A stretch of DNA of 56,688 nucleotides from JAJFUE01 sp039683515. Lineage in GTDB: Bacteria; Sumerlaeota; Sumerlaeia; MVZB01. Made by a program: the position numbers and the translations under genes. The notes beneath the pieces are model-generated. The model made no database searches. It had not been told where the DNA came from and was given only the letters and a program-made list of their open reading frames with translations. Positions 1 through 7,449 of this stretch are shown here, in pieces (position 1 is the first letter of the stretch; each line of letters starts with the position of its first letter). The stretch is from assembly GCA_039683515.1 (NCBI GenBank), contig JBDKRG010000029.1:1-56688 (forward strand). Reading direction: 5' to 3'.

Positions 1-147
1 CGAGTGATAAAAGATTTCCGGCCACAGGAATCGCCGGCGAGGGCGCCGGCGCCACAGTGCGATAAGCTATTCAATACTAAATAGCTGTTTTCGATGTGGG
101 GCCGGCGCCCCCGCCGGCCATTCACGCATTCTTTTTGTCAACCACTC
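1..147. repeat. Dispersed palindromic element, copy 1 (left edge)
   Basis: This is a long imperfect palindrome. A GC hairpin (about 31-50) is followed by CCACA, then a central hairpin (AGCTATTC near 65-72 pairing with AATAGCT near 80-86), then TGTGG and a second GC hairpin (about 101-119). The reverse complement of 31-128 matches 52636-52733 at 92 of 98 positions, and all six differences are transitions. Weaker similarity extends over 1-147 against 52617-52762. Two inverted hairpins around a spacer is the architecture of REPIN/MITE-like elements. No protein gene is present. The element may be cut by the window edge. Confidence 0.8.
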
Positions 148-154
148 TAACGAA

Positions 155-181
155 GAACCCCGGGCGCGTCGCCCGGGGTTC
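155..181 (-). terminator. GC-rich hairpin downstream of the minus-strand paralogue
   Basis: A perfect 12-bp stem (155-166 with 170-181) has a 3-nt CGT loop. It lies 48 bases past the stop codon of the minus-strand gene ending at 229. On that strand it is followed by TTCTTCGTT, a weak U-rich stretch, so it is a plausible but not strong intrinsic terminator. Confidence 0.5.
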
Positions 182-228
182 CTGGTCGAAATCGGTCGCG
201 GCCGCCATGGCCGCGTTCGTTAGCGGCC

Positions 229-1107
229 TCAGGTGCTGCCCGCGCAGCCGCTCTTGCTCTTCTTGGCTTTATTGCCGCCGCCGCTGCGGCTGGTGCGGGC
301 GGGCTTGGATCCCGACGGCCGCGACGACCCGCCCGAGGACACGCTCGCCGCCTTGCGGGCGCCGCCGCCGCCGCGGTAGGCGACCGGCAGGCTCGACTCG
401 CGCCGGCGCTGCGCCTCGACGGCCCAGCGCGTCCTCGAGCTATGCGACTGCTTGTAGGCGTCCTCCTGCTCCCGGACCGCTTTTTCGTGGGCCATCGCGG
501 CGTCGGCGAGCGCGAACGTCTGGCTCATCTTGAGCGCCTTCATCCGCTCCTTGTACGGCTGGTAATACTGGTCGAAGACCCCGTCCTTCTGGAAGATCAT
601 CGACTTGAGCCTGGCGGACTGCTCCTGCGGCAGGATCTCCCACGTCATCGGGTTGTTCAGGTAGTCCAGGTAATAGCCGAAGCTCCCGTCGCCGGGATCG
701 TTGCCGTCATACATGCGCTCGACCATGCGGAGCGCCTTGGCGCACGTCGCCTTGTAATCGCTCCCGGTTTTTTCGGCCTCGGCCACGATCGCGAGCCGGC
801 ACTCCCGGATGAACGCCATATCCTCGTCGCCGGCGCCCTGTTCCTCGGCGGGCGCGGCGGCCGGGGCCGCTGTCGGGGGCGCGGCGGGCGCCGCCTGGGC
901 CTCGTCGCCCTTGATGATCTTTTCGACCTCGGTCTCGGCGATGCTGGTCATGGCGCCGTCGCGCTTGTAGTAACACGCCCCCGCCATGCTGAAGGCCTTT
1001 TCGGTCTCGATCCGGGTCCCGTTTTTGAGCACGATCACGTCGGCACGCGCCCCGGCCGCGGCCAGCCATGCCGCGCAACAGGTCAGAAATATTGATGCAA
1101 TTCTCAT
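229..1107 (-). CDS. Exported protein with N-terminal LKNG-type module and Ser/Gly/Lys tail (paralogue A)
   Basis: A signal peptide (about residues 1-22) is followed by a short module reading ADVIVLKNGTRIE, then a YYKRDG strand and EVEKIIK. This resembles the small SHD1/Sm-like beta module common at the N-terminus of exported proteins in Planctomycetota-like bacteria. An Ala/Pro linker follows, then a helical domain with two cysteines (ECR and TCAK) and the conserved MVERMYDG, and finally a low-complexity Arg/Lys/Ser/Gly tail. The ATG at 1107 was chosen because GAGGG sits 9-10 bases upstream and the signal peptide begins there; the longer reading to 1164 adds a non-signal segment. It is a tandem paralogue of the next gene. 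Function is unknown; periplasmic or surface location is inferred. Confidence 0.8.
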   Translation of the reverse strand: MRIASIFLTCCAAWLAAAGARADVIVLKNGTRIETEKAFSMAGACYYKRDGAMTSIAETEVEKIIKGDEAQAAPAAPPTAAPAAAPAEEQGAGDEDMAFIRECRLAIVAEAEKTGSDYKATCAKALRMVERMYDGNDPGDGSFGYYLDYLNNPMTWEILPQEQSARLKSMIFQKDGVFDQYYQPYKERMKALKMSQTFALADAAMAHEKAVREQEDAYKQSHSSRTRWAVEAQRRRESSLPVAYRGGGGARKAASVSSGGSSRPSGSKPARTSRSGGGNKAKKSKSGCAGST

Positions 1108-1257
1108 GCTGTGCGCCCTCGCACCCCGGTGATGTCCCGCCATAAAGCAACGCGCGCCGACCAATAATCCAGTTCGATGATTGCCCGTGCGCGCGTCCGC
1201 GGATCCGACTGGGAAATTTTCTTGCGGACCACCATGGCCCGCGGAGGTTTAGCGGCC

Positions 1258-2247
1258 TCAGGTGCCGCCGGAGCGGTGATGCCCGCCTCCGGATCCTCCA
1301 CCGCTGCTCCCACTGCTGCTGGAGCTCCCACTGCTCTTCTTGGAGCTTTTGTTGGAGCCGCCGCTTTTCTTGCCGCTGTTCTTCTTGTGCTTGGGCGCCG
1401 CGTTGTACTTGACGCCGCTGGACTTGGATCCCGAAAGACCCGAGGCGTGGCCGTTGCCGGCACGGCCGCCGACGAAATTCACGTCGCAGTCGCCACCGCT
1501 GCCGGCAAAACAACCGTCCGCCGCAGCCAGCCGGCGCTCGACCTCTTCGGCCCACCGCGTCTGCGCGTTATGCGTCGCCCGGTAGGCGATTTCCTGCTGC
1601 CGGACGACTTCCTCGTGGGCCTCGGCCGCCTTGGCCAGGACGAACGTCTCCTTGACCTTCAGCGCCCGCATGCGCTCCTTCCACGGGCCGATGAACTCGT
1701 CGAGCGGGCCGCCCTGCTGGAACACGGTCGCCTTGAGCCTGGCCGCATCCTCGGGCGGCAGCGTTTCCCACATCAGCGGGTTGGACAGGAAGTCCAGGTG
1801 GTAGCCGAACCCGCCGTCGTTGGGGAACTTGCCCTCGTACATGCGCTCGATCATCCGCAGCGCACGCGCGCAGGATGCCCTGAAGTCGTTGTTGTTTTTC
1901 TTGGCATCCTCGCTGATCGCGTAGCGGCACTGCCGGATGAACAGAAAGTCCTCGCGGTTCTGCGCGTCTTCGTCCGCAGCGGTCTCTTCCTCGCAGGCCT
2001 GAGCCTCGGACTGGAGTTTGGCCTGCGCGGTCCCCGTCGTGGCCGCCGAGTCCTTGACGATTTTCGCCACCTCGGCCGCCGACACGCTGAACCGCTCGCC
2101 GTCGCGGTAATACCAGTAGGCCCCGGCCAGGTCGAAGACCCCTTCGGCCTCGAGCCGTACGCCGTTCTTCAGGACGATGACATCGGCCTGGGCGCTGGAC
2201 GCCAGACACAAAAACCAGCAGGCAATGAATATTGATGCGAATCTCAT
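1258..2247 (-). CDS. Exported protein with N-terminal LKNG-type module and Ser/Gly/Lys tail (paralogue B)
   Basis: Tandem paralogue of the gene at 229-1107, with the same order of parts: signal peptide (MRFASIFIACWFLCLASS), ADVIVLKNGVRLE module, YYRDGERFSV, linker, then a helical domain with paired cysteines (QCRYAIS and SCARALRMIERMYEG) and an NPLMWETLPP motif shared with paralogue A. The tail from about residue 225 is Gly/Ser/Lys-rich, with runs of Ser and Gly and extra cysteines, and it does not align with the tail of A. A GAGGG Shine-Dalgarno lies 7 bases before ATG 2247. The 150-base gap and same strand suggest co-transcription with A. Function is unknown. Confidence 0.82.
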   Translation of the reverse strand: MRFASIFIACWFLCLASSAQADVIVLKNGVRLEAEGVFDLAGAYWYYRDGERFSVSAAEVAKIVKDSAATTGTAQAKLQSEAQACEEETAADEDAQNREDFLFIRQCRYAISEDAKKNNNDFRASCARALRMIERMYEGKFPNDGGFGYHLDFLSNPLMWETLPPEDAARLKATVFQQGGPLDEFIGPWKERMRALKVKETFVLAKAAEAHEEVVRQQEIAYRATHNAQTRWAEEVERRLAAADGCFAGSGGDCDVNFVGGRAGNGHASGLSGSKSSGVKYNAAPKHKKNSGKKSGGSNKSSKKSSGSSSSSGSSGGGSGGGHHRSGGT

Positions 2248-2319
2248 GATTTGTCCCTCGCATCACATCCGAATAAAACGATGGTCAAATTATATGACGC
2301 TGATCAGTAAATATCAACC

Positions 2320-3462
2320 TCATTTGCCGGCCACAAGTGTATAGATCTCAACCATTTTGCGGGCCGTCAGCTCCCAGTCGTAGCGCGCCGCCTGGGCCAG
2401 GCCGCGCCGGACGACCTCCTGGCGGATTGTCGGCGAGTCCAGCAGCCGGTCGAAGACCCGCCACAGGCTGGCCGACTCGGTCGGCTCGAAATACAGCGGC
2501 GCGTCGCCCAGGATCGTCGTCATCGGCTCGCGCCGGGAGCACAGGACCGGCACCCCGCGCCCCATCGCCTCGAGCGGCGGCAGACCGAACCCCTCGTCGA
2601 GCGACGGGAAGACCAGCGCGGCCGCTCCGGCCAGAAGGCCCTCCATGCGCTCGGCGCTGTCGTAGGGCTCCAGGCCGATCCGGTCGCGGAGCCATGCCGG
2701 CATCCGCCGCGCCCTTCGTTCATACTCATCGTCGCGCAGCCCGGACCAGATAAATGGCGGGGCGTCGGGCCGCCGCTGGTAATACATGCTCAGGGCCGAC
2801 AGGACGAAGTCGAAATTCTTGTGCCTCTGGTCGATGCCGAGCGACAGGAACCAGGGGCCGCGCAGCGGCGTCCCGGCGAGCGACTTGACTTCCACCGCCG
2901 CCGGCCGCGCGGCCGGGGGCCGGCGGCCGGGGCCGAGCGGGACGTTCAGCACGCGCTCGGGCCGGATCCGCCAGAGCTCCGTCAGTTCCTGGCGCGTCTT
3001 CTCGCAGGCGGTCAGGATCATCCCGCGTCCCATGCGCAGCCGGCGCAGGAAAAGGCCCATGTAGCGGCGCTTGGGCCACGAGCCGTAGCGCCAGTGGAAC
3101 AGGTCGAAGACGTTCACGACCGACCGCCGCGACCAGCGCAGCGGCAGGTTGTAATGCGGGTAGTGCCAGACGTCGACGCCCGCGAGTTTTGGATAATGAA
3201 AGACCGGGCCCAGGTCGTAGATCGGCGCGCGCAGCTCGATCCACCGCGCCGGGTCGATCCCGGCCGGGAGCTGCTCGCGCACTTCCGAGGGCCCGATCAT
3301 CGTCCAGTCGATCGGGGCGCCGATCCGCCCCATCGCCGCCAGCAGCTCGGCCATGTACGTCCCGAGGCCGCTCATCCCCCACGTGCGCACGTCGACGGCG
3401 ACGTTCAACGCCCGGGCCGGGGCGGGCTGTTCGGTTTGGTCTGGCATCAATTCGTCGCTCAT
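2320..3462 (-). CDS. Glycosyltransferase, GT4-like (GT-B fold)
   Basis: A 380-residue protein read from ATG 3462 (MSDELMPDQTEQ). The N-terminal Rossmann domain has the Gly-rich acceptor loop WGMSGLGTYMAELL. The C-terminal donor-sugar domain carries the hallmark region FPSLDEGFGLPPLEAMGRG, with the E-x7-E pair of GT4 retaining transferases, and a FLSLGIDQRHKNFDF segment typical of the hinge. It transfers a sugar from an NDP-sugar, probably during cell-surface polysaccharide or glycolipid assembly; the acceptor cannot be deduced. The track start at 3660 would read through a REP-like hairpin and is rejected. It has no other glycan genes beside it. Confidence 0.9.
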   Translation of the reverse strand: MSDELMPDQTEQPAPARALNVAVDVRTWGMSGLGTYMAELLAAMGRIGAPIDWTMIGPSEVREQLPAGIDPARWIELRAPIYDLGPVFHYPKLAGVDVWHYPHYNLPLRWSRRSVVNVFDLFHWRYGSWPKRRYMGLFLRRLRMGRGMILTACEKTRQELTELWRIRPERVLNVPLGPGRRPPAARPAAVEVKSLAGTPLRGPWFLSLGIDQRHKNFDFVLSALSMYYQRRPDAPPFIWSGLRDDEYERRARRMPAWLRDRIGLEPYDSAERMEGLLAGAAALVFPSLDEGFGLPPLEAMGRGVPVLCSRREPMTTILGDAPLYFEPTESASLWRVFDRLLDSPTIRQEVVRRGLAQAARYDWELTARKMVEIYTLVAGK

Positions 3463-3473
3463 CGGTCCAGTCC

Positions 3474-3498
3474 GTAGGTCGCTTCCGCCGGAAGCGAC
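3474..3498 (+). repeat. REP-like hairpin with GTAG head (copy 1)
   Basis: GTAG at 3474-3477 is followed directly by a perfect 9-bp stem (GTCGCTTCC, 3478-3486, with GGAAGCGAC, 3490-3498) and a 3-nt loop. A GTAG/GGAG-type tetranucleotide before a hairpin is the hallmark of REP sequences. It lies 12 bases upstream of the glycosyltransferase start at 3462 and shares its head and stem with the copy at 49875-49899. Confidence 0.7.
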
Positions 3499-3561
3499 AT
3501 CCATCCTTATGGTTTTAACGGGAAACAACGCGGCTGGCACTGAAAATGTAAGCGTCCCATC

Positions 3562-3630
3562 CCTGGGAACGCCACTCTCCCGAGTGGCTGCTTTGAAATA
3601 GCTGCCGATCAGGAGATCGGCGTCCCCAGG
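3562..3630. repeat. Inverted pair of small hairpins (REPIN-like doublet)
   Basis: The 27 bases at 3562-3588 match the reverse complement of 3604-3630 at 21 of 27 positions. Each half is itself a hairpin: CCACTC with GAGTGG on the left, CCGATC with GATCGG on the right. Four of the six differences are paired compensatory changes that keep each stem intact. The spacer is 15 bases. It lies between the divergent glycosyltransferase and fmt genes. Confidence 0.7.
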
Positions 3631-3712
3631 TAACACAAGCGCGAACCGCTGCTTTGACACGCCCGCGCGACGGCTTTATGATGGATCCGGTCTATTCTGA
3701 GCGGAGGGATTC

Positions 3713-4687
3713 ATGAAGATCGTATTTTTCGGCACCCCGGAGTTTGCCCTGCCCGCCCTCGAGCGGCTCGTTGAAAGCCGCCACGAGGTCGCCCTGGTCG
3801 TCACGCAGCCGGACCGGCCGAAGGGTCGCGGCCAGAAGCTGGTCCCCTCGCCCGTCAAGGAGAAGGCGCTCGCCCACGGCCTCGCCGTCATCGAGCCGCG
3901 CAAGCTCAAGGCCGAGGGGGTCGCCGAGAAGATCAAGTCCCTGGGCGCCGACCTGGCCGTCGTCGCCGCCTACGGGCGGATCCTGCCGGCCGAGGTCCTC
4001 CAGGCGCCGCGCCTGGGCTGCATCAACATCCACCCCTCGCTCCTGCCCCAGTACCGCGGCCCGGCGCCGATCCAGCGCGCCATCCTGGACGGCCGCGACG
4101 AAACCGGCGTCAGCCTCATGATGCTCGTCGAGGAACTCGACGCCGGCCCGATCGTCGCCCAGCAGACGGTCGAAATTCTAAACGACGACGACGCGCGTTC
4201 GCTGACCGACATGACCGGCGTCCTCGGGGCCGAAATGCTCCTGCGCGTCATCGACGAGGCGGACACGACCGGCCGGATCGAGGCCGAGCCCCAGAACGAC
4301 GACGAGGCGACCTACGCCCCGCCCCTCGAAAAAGAGGAGGGGCTGATCCCGTGGGGCGACCCGACCGACCGGATCATGTATCGCCTCCGCGCGCTGACCC
4401 CCTGGCCGGGCGCGTTCACGTATATCAACGGCGAGCGGCTGCTGATCGTCACGCAGGCCGAGCCGCTGTGGGACAGCGAGTCCCTCGAGCTGGGCGAGGC
4501 GAACAAGGCCAAGCCCGGCACGGTCACGTCGCTCAAGCGCGGCTTCGGCTTCACGGTCAGGACCGGCGACGGCCACCTGCTGGTGACCGCCGTCAAGCCC
4601 GAGGGCCGCAAGCCGATGGACGCGCACTCGTTCGTGATCGGCCGCGGCCTCAACGAAGGCGACAAGCTCGGGCCGAAGAAGGAATAG
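3713..4687 (+). CDS. fmt: Methionyl-tRNA formyltransferase
   Basis: Formylates the amino group of Met-tRNAi using 10-formyltetrahydrofolate, making the initiator tRNA for bacterial translation; cytosolic. The 324 residues match the usual family length of about 315. The start MKIVFFGTPEFALPALERL is diagnostic, as is NIHPSLLPQYRGPAPIQ, which contains the catalytic Asn-His-Pro and the folate-site loop. VTQPDRPKGRGQK is the loop region that binds tRNA. The C-terminal OB-like domain starts near residue 210. GCGGAGGG precedes ATG 3713 by about 5 bases. The usual partner def (peptide deformylase) is not adjacent. Downstream lies a GTAG-headed hairpin between this gene and a convergent gene. Confidence 0.97.
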   Translation: MKIVFFGTPEFALPALERLVESRHEVALVVTQPDRPKGRGQKLVPSPVKEKALAHGLAVIEPRKLKAEGVAEKIKSLGADLAVVAAYGRILPAEVLQAPRLGCINIHPSLLPQYRGPAPIQRAILDGRDETGVSLMMLVEELDAGPIVAQQTVEILNDDDARSLTDMTGVLGAEMLLRVIDEADTTGRIEAEPQNDDEATYAPPLEKEEGLIPWGDPTDRIMYRLRALTPWPGAFTYINGERLLIVTQAEPLWDSESLELGEANKAKPGTVTSLKRGFGFTVRTGDGHLLVTAVKPEGRKPMDAHSFVIGRGLNEGDKLGPKKE

Positions 4688-4696
4688 AATCCGTTC

Positions 4697-4717
4697 GTAG
4701 TCCCGCCTTCAGGCGGA
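4697..4717 (+). repeat. REP-like hairpin with GTAG head (copy 2)
   Basis: GTAG at 4697-4700 is followed by a short palindrome (CCGCCT, TC loop, AGGCGG; 4703-4716). It sits just past the fmt stop codon in the intergenic gap between two convergent genes, where it might also help termination. Confidence 0.6.
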
Positions 4718-4776
4718 ATCATCACGCCGGATTGTGCTCCGCCCGCGTATGAGTTTGGCGCGCCGGGGCGCTCGGC

Positions 4777-5871
4777 CTACCGCTTGTTTGCGGCAAGCTT
4801 GCTTTTGACGAACTCGACAACTTCGTCCGGGACCTGATCCCTTGGGATCGGCACCTGAATCACGCCCTGGTTGAAGCTCATGAGCCACGTCGGGCCGCGC
4901 TGGCAGACGTCCGTCAGCCTCTCCCAGCCGAATTCACTGTTGCCGGATTGGGATTCGATCGCGAGCCGGCCCTGCTCGAACCGGAACAGGATCGGGCCGC
5001 CGGAGATTTCGACGGCCTTTTTGATCTGCGCCGGGTTCATGTGGGTGTAATACATCCACCCGATCATCCCCGCGATCAACATGGCGACGCAGATCGTTGC
5101 CGGCGCCGCAATGAACCATTCAATTCCCTTGCTGCCTATCACGGCAAACATCACCAAGGCGATTGCGCCGCCGATTCCGTAAATTTGGGCCCAGCGCAGG
5201 AATTGCGCGTAGGCGGCCTGGCGGATCCATGTCTCGTCGATCGTGGTCGAAATAAAATAGCCGTCGACGAGGGCGCCCGATTTTGAGCCGCCGGATGCTT
5301 CGTTGCGAACCGGCTGCTTAACCGGCCGGCCGTTGCCGTGTTCATCGATGAACGCCCGGGCTTCGATGGGAATATATTTCAGCGGGAGGATGGTTTGCAT
5401 TCCGGCCGAATCGAACAGCGTCCAGAATTCCCCCGTTTTTTCGATGCGCCGGATTTGGCTCCACGGGATCGTGCAGGCGCCATCCGCCTTCCTGATCTCC
5501 ATGGAGTCGTGTAGCAGGCGCACCTTGATTGTCTGGCCCGCCAGTTTCAAGAACGCCTGTCTCATTGAATAACGATTCAGCAAATAGAAAAGAACGGCCA
5601 CGCAGGCCAGCGGCAGAACAAAGGGCCGGATGATTCTCATCCAGTGGACGGGTTCATCCCGGAGCGGCGCCGGCGGGTGGCCGCTGGCGTACAGAAAGAA
5701 AATACCGAATCCCGCCATGGCGGCCGCGATCAGGGCTGCGAGAGGGATCAGCCAAAAAAGGCGCCGGCCGGCCGAACTGCGCCCGCGGCGGGCGTGTTCA
5801 AAATATAAAAGATCGAGCGAAAACTCGAACTGCGCCACCGGGTCGTTCGCACTCGTGCCGTCCGGCTGCAT
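4777..5871 (-). CDS. Membrane protein with two YcxB-like modules
   Basis: A 364-residue protein with two pairs of transmembrane segments (about residues 40-65 and 85-105, then 225-250 and 255-275). Each pair is followed by a soluble module resembling the YcxB-like C-terminal domain. The first reads IKVRLLHDSMEIRKADG, with a PWSQIRRIEKTGEFW motif and LPLKYIP. The second reads ILFRFEQGRLAIES, with WERLTDVCQRGPTWLM and VPIPRDQVPDEVVEFV. The protein therefore looks like an internal duplication. YcxB-like proteins have no established biochemical role. Start ATG 5871 has AAGAAGGG 5 bases upstream. It is the last gene of the trpD-trpC-SHOCT run, 21 bases after the SHOCT gene. Base composition is less GC-rich than the trp genes. 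Confidence 0.75.
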   Translation of the reverse strand: MQPDGTSANDPVAQFEFSLDLLYFEHARRGRSSAGRRLFWLIPLAALIAAAMAGFGIFFLYASGHPPAPLRDEPVHWMRIIRPFVLPLACVAVLFYLLNRYSMRQAFLKLAGQTIKVRLLHDSMEIRKADGACTIPWSQIRRIEKTGEFWTLFDSAGMQTILPLKYIPIEARAFIDEHGNGRPVKQPVRNEASGGSKSGALVDGYFISTTIDETWIRQAAYAQFLRWAQIYGIGGAIALVMFAVIGSKGIEWFIAAPATICVAMLIAGMIGWMYYTHMNPAQIKKAVEISGGPILFRFEQGRLAIESQSGNSEFGWERLTDVCQRGPTWLMSFNQGVIQVPIPRDQVPDEVVEFVKSKLAANKR

Positions 5872-5892
5872 GGCAACCCTTCTTTGCCGGTT

Positions 5893-6573
5893 TTATTTCT
5901 TGATCAAACTTTTCAGCCGCTCGTAATCCTCGCGGGTGATCGCCCCTTTTTGAAGCAGAATCTCGAGTTCGCCGGCGGGCTCGGGGGCCGGCGCGGCCTG
6001 GGGGGCGGGGGCGAATCCCTGCGGCGGGGGAACCTTGATCTTGCCGGGATGCGGGCGGGTGACGCCGCCGTCGGGCGGCGCGGGCGCTTCCTTGACGATG
6101 TCGATTCCCGCGAGGGGGTCGCCCCAGTTGAACAGGTCGGAGGTCGCCTGGGGGGCGGGCGCGGATTCCGGCGCGGCCGGCGCGGGCGGGGCCGGCGCGG
6201 GCTGCTGAAGCGGTCGCGGCTTGGTTTCGGGCGCCGCGTCGGGGGGCAGGAGCTTGCGCGCGGCCTCGGGGTTGATCACGGCCTCGGCCAGGATCTGGCG
6301 TTCGCGGTCGGCGTTGGTCTGCTGGCGCATCGAGTCGAGCTCGCGCTCGGCCGCCTTGTGCTTGATCAGCTTGTACTCGTCCTCGCTGATCAGGCCCTCG
6401 CGGCGCATTTTGTCGATGTCCTGGACGGTGATGCCGGTGAACGTCTGCTGCCTGACGTTGCGCTTGACGATCGGCCCCCACAGGACCGTGAAGGCGATCA
6501 CCAGGACCACCGCGCCGATCACGTAGGGGATCCACTGGGTCAGGTAGTCGATGCCTGGAACGTCGCCGAACAT
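5893..6573 (-). CDS. Membrane-anchored SHOCT-domain protein
   Basis: Contains one N-terminal transmembrane helix (about residues 13-32, IPYVIGAVVLVIAFTVLWG), then a helical segment with a short helix-turn-helix motif (DIDKMRREGLISEDEYKLIK). A long Pro/Ala-rich linker follows (about 105-195), ending in a second such motif (LQKGAITREDYERLKSLI), the typical SHOCT (short C-terminal) domain. SHOCT domains are small helical modules on the termini of many membrane proteins and are thought to mediate oligomerisation. GGGAGA lies 6 bases before ATG 6573. It follows trpC by 24 bases, so it is probably co-transcribed, though no metabolic link to tryptophan is evident. Confidence 0.75.
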   Translation of the reverse strand: MFGDVPGIDYLTQWIPYVIGAVVLVIAFTVLWGPIVKRNVRQQTFTGITVQDIDKMRREGLISEDEYKLIKHKAAERELDSMRQQTNADRERQILAEAVINPEAARKLLPPDAAPETKPRPLQQPAPAPPAPAAPESAPAPQATSDLFNWGDPLAGIDIVKEAPAPPDGGVTRPHPGKIKVPPPQGFAPAPQAAPAPEPAGELEILLQKGAITREDYERLKSLIKK

Positions 6574-6597
6574 GCGGTGTCTCCCGTGTGGCGGGGA

Positions 6598-7425
6598 TCA
6601 GCTCGCGCGAATGCCCAGTTTGCCGGCGATGGCCGCGCCCGGGTCGGGCTCGCGCATCAGGTGCTCACCCACAAGAATACCATCGATTCCCAGCCGCTCA
6701 AGGGCCGCGACGTCCTCGGCCGAGCGAATTCCGCTTTCGCTGATGAGGGTCAGGGCCGGCGGGACCGACGCCGCCAGGCCGAGCGTGACGTTGAGGTCGG
6801 TCTTCAGCTGCTCCGTCCGCAGGTTGCGGTTGTTGATCCCGAGGACGTCGGGTTCGAGCGCGAGAGCTTCGGCCAGCTCGTCGGGGCCGTGGATCTCGAC
6901 GAGGACGTCGAGGCCGGCGCGCCGCGCCGTCTCGCGGATCTCGAGCTGCGTCGGCCGGTCGTTCATGCCGGCGATGATCAGGATGGCGTCGGCCCCGGCC
7001 GCGCGCGCCTGCCAGACCTGGTACGGGTCGACCATGAAGTCCTTACGCAGGATCGGCAACGCGACCGCCGCGCGGATGAGCTTCAAATATTCGAGCGAGC
7101 CCTGAAAAAACTTCTCGTCGGTCAGGCACGAGATCGCGGAGGCGCCGCCGCGCTCGTAGCTTTGGGCAATGAGAACGGGGTCGAAGTCGGGGCGGATGAG
7201 GCCGACGCTCGGCGAGGCCTTCTTGACCTCGGCGATGACGCGCAGCCGCCGGCCCGGCGTGCGCGGCGCCCCGGCCGCCCGCCCCGCGCGGATGGCGGCT
7301 GCGAACCCGCGGCACGGCTCGAGCCCCGCGCACGACGCGATCAGTTCTTCGACCGGCCCGCGCCCCTTGGCCTCGGCGACCTCGACGAGCTTGTGGGCCT
7401 TGATGCGATCAAGGATGGTGTTCAT
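6598..7425 (-). CDS. trpC: Indole-3-glycerol-phosphate synthase
   Basis: Closes the indole ring: converts CdRP (carboxyphenylaminodeoxyribulose phosphate) to indole-3-glycerol phosphate with loss of CO2 and water, the fourth step of tryptophan synthesis. The 275 residues form a single TIM barrel. Signature stretches are VIAEVKKASPSVGLI (catalytic Lys and phosphate loop), LRKDFMVDPYQV, GINNRNLRT and LISESGI. It starts at ATG 7425 and sits 24 bases after trpD in the same orientation, so the two are co-transcribed. It is monofunctional, with no fused phosphoribosylanthranilate isomerase. trpE lies 18 kb away; trpF, trpA, trpB and trpG are not in the window. Confidence 0.97.
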   Translation of the reverse strand: MNTILDRIKAHKLVEVAEAKGRGPVEELIASCAGLEPCRGFAAAIRAGRAAGAPRTPGRRLRVIAEVKKASPSVGLIRPDFDPVLIAQSYERGGASAISCLTDEKFFQGSLEYLKLIRAAVALPILRKDFMVDPYQVWQARAAGADAILIIAGMNDRPTQLEIRETARRAGLDVLVEIHGPDELAEALALEPDVLGINNRNLRTEQLKTDLNVTLGLAASVPPALTLISESGIRSAEDVAALERLGIDGILVGEHLMREPDPGAAIAGKLGIRAS

Positions 7426-7449
7426 GTTCGATTCGCGCCCTGGCTTTTC

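Noticed and set aside
2320..3660. Long start (446 residues) for the first glycosyltransferase
   Set aside because: The extra 66 residues cross a GTAG-headed hairpin and the REPIN-like intergenic repeats; the family fold begins after ATG 3462.
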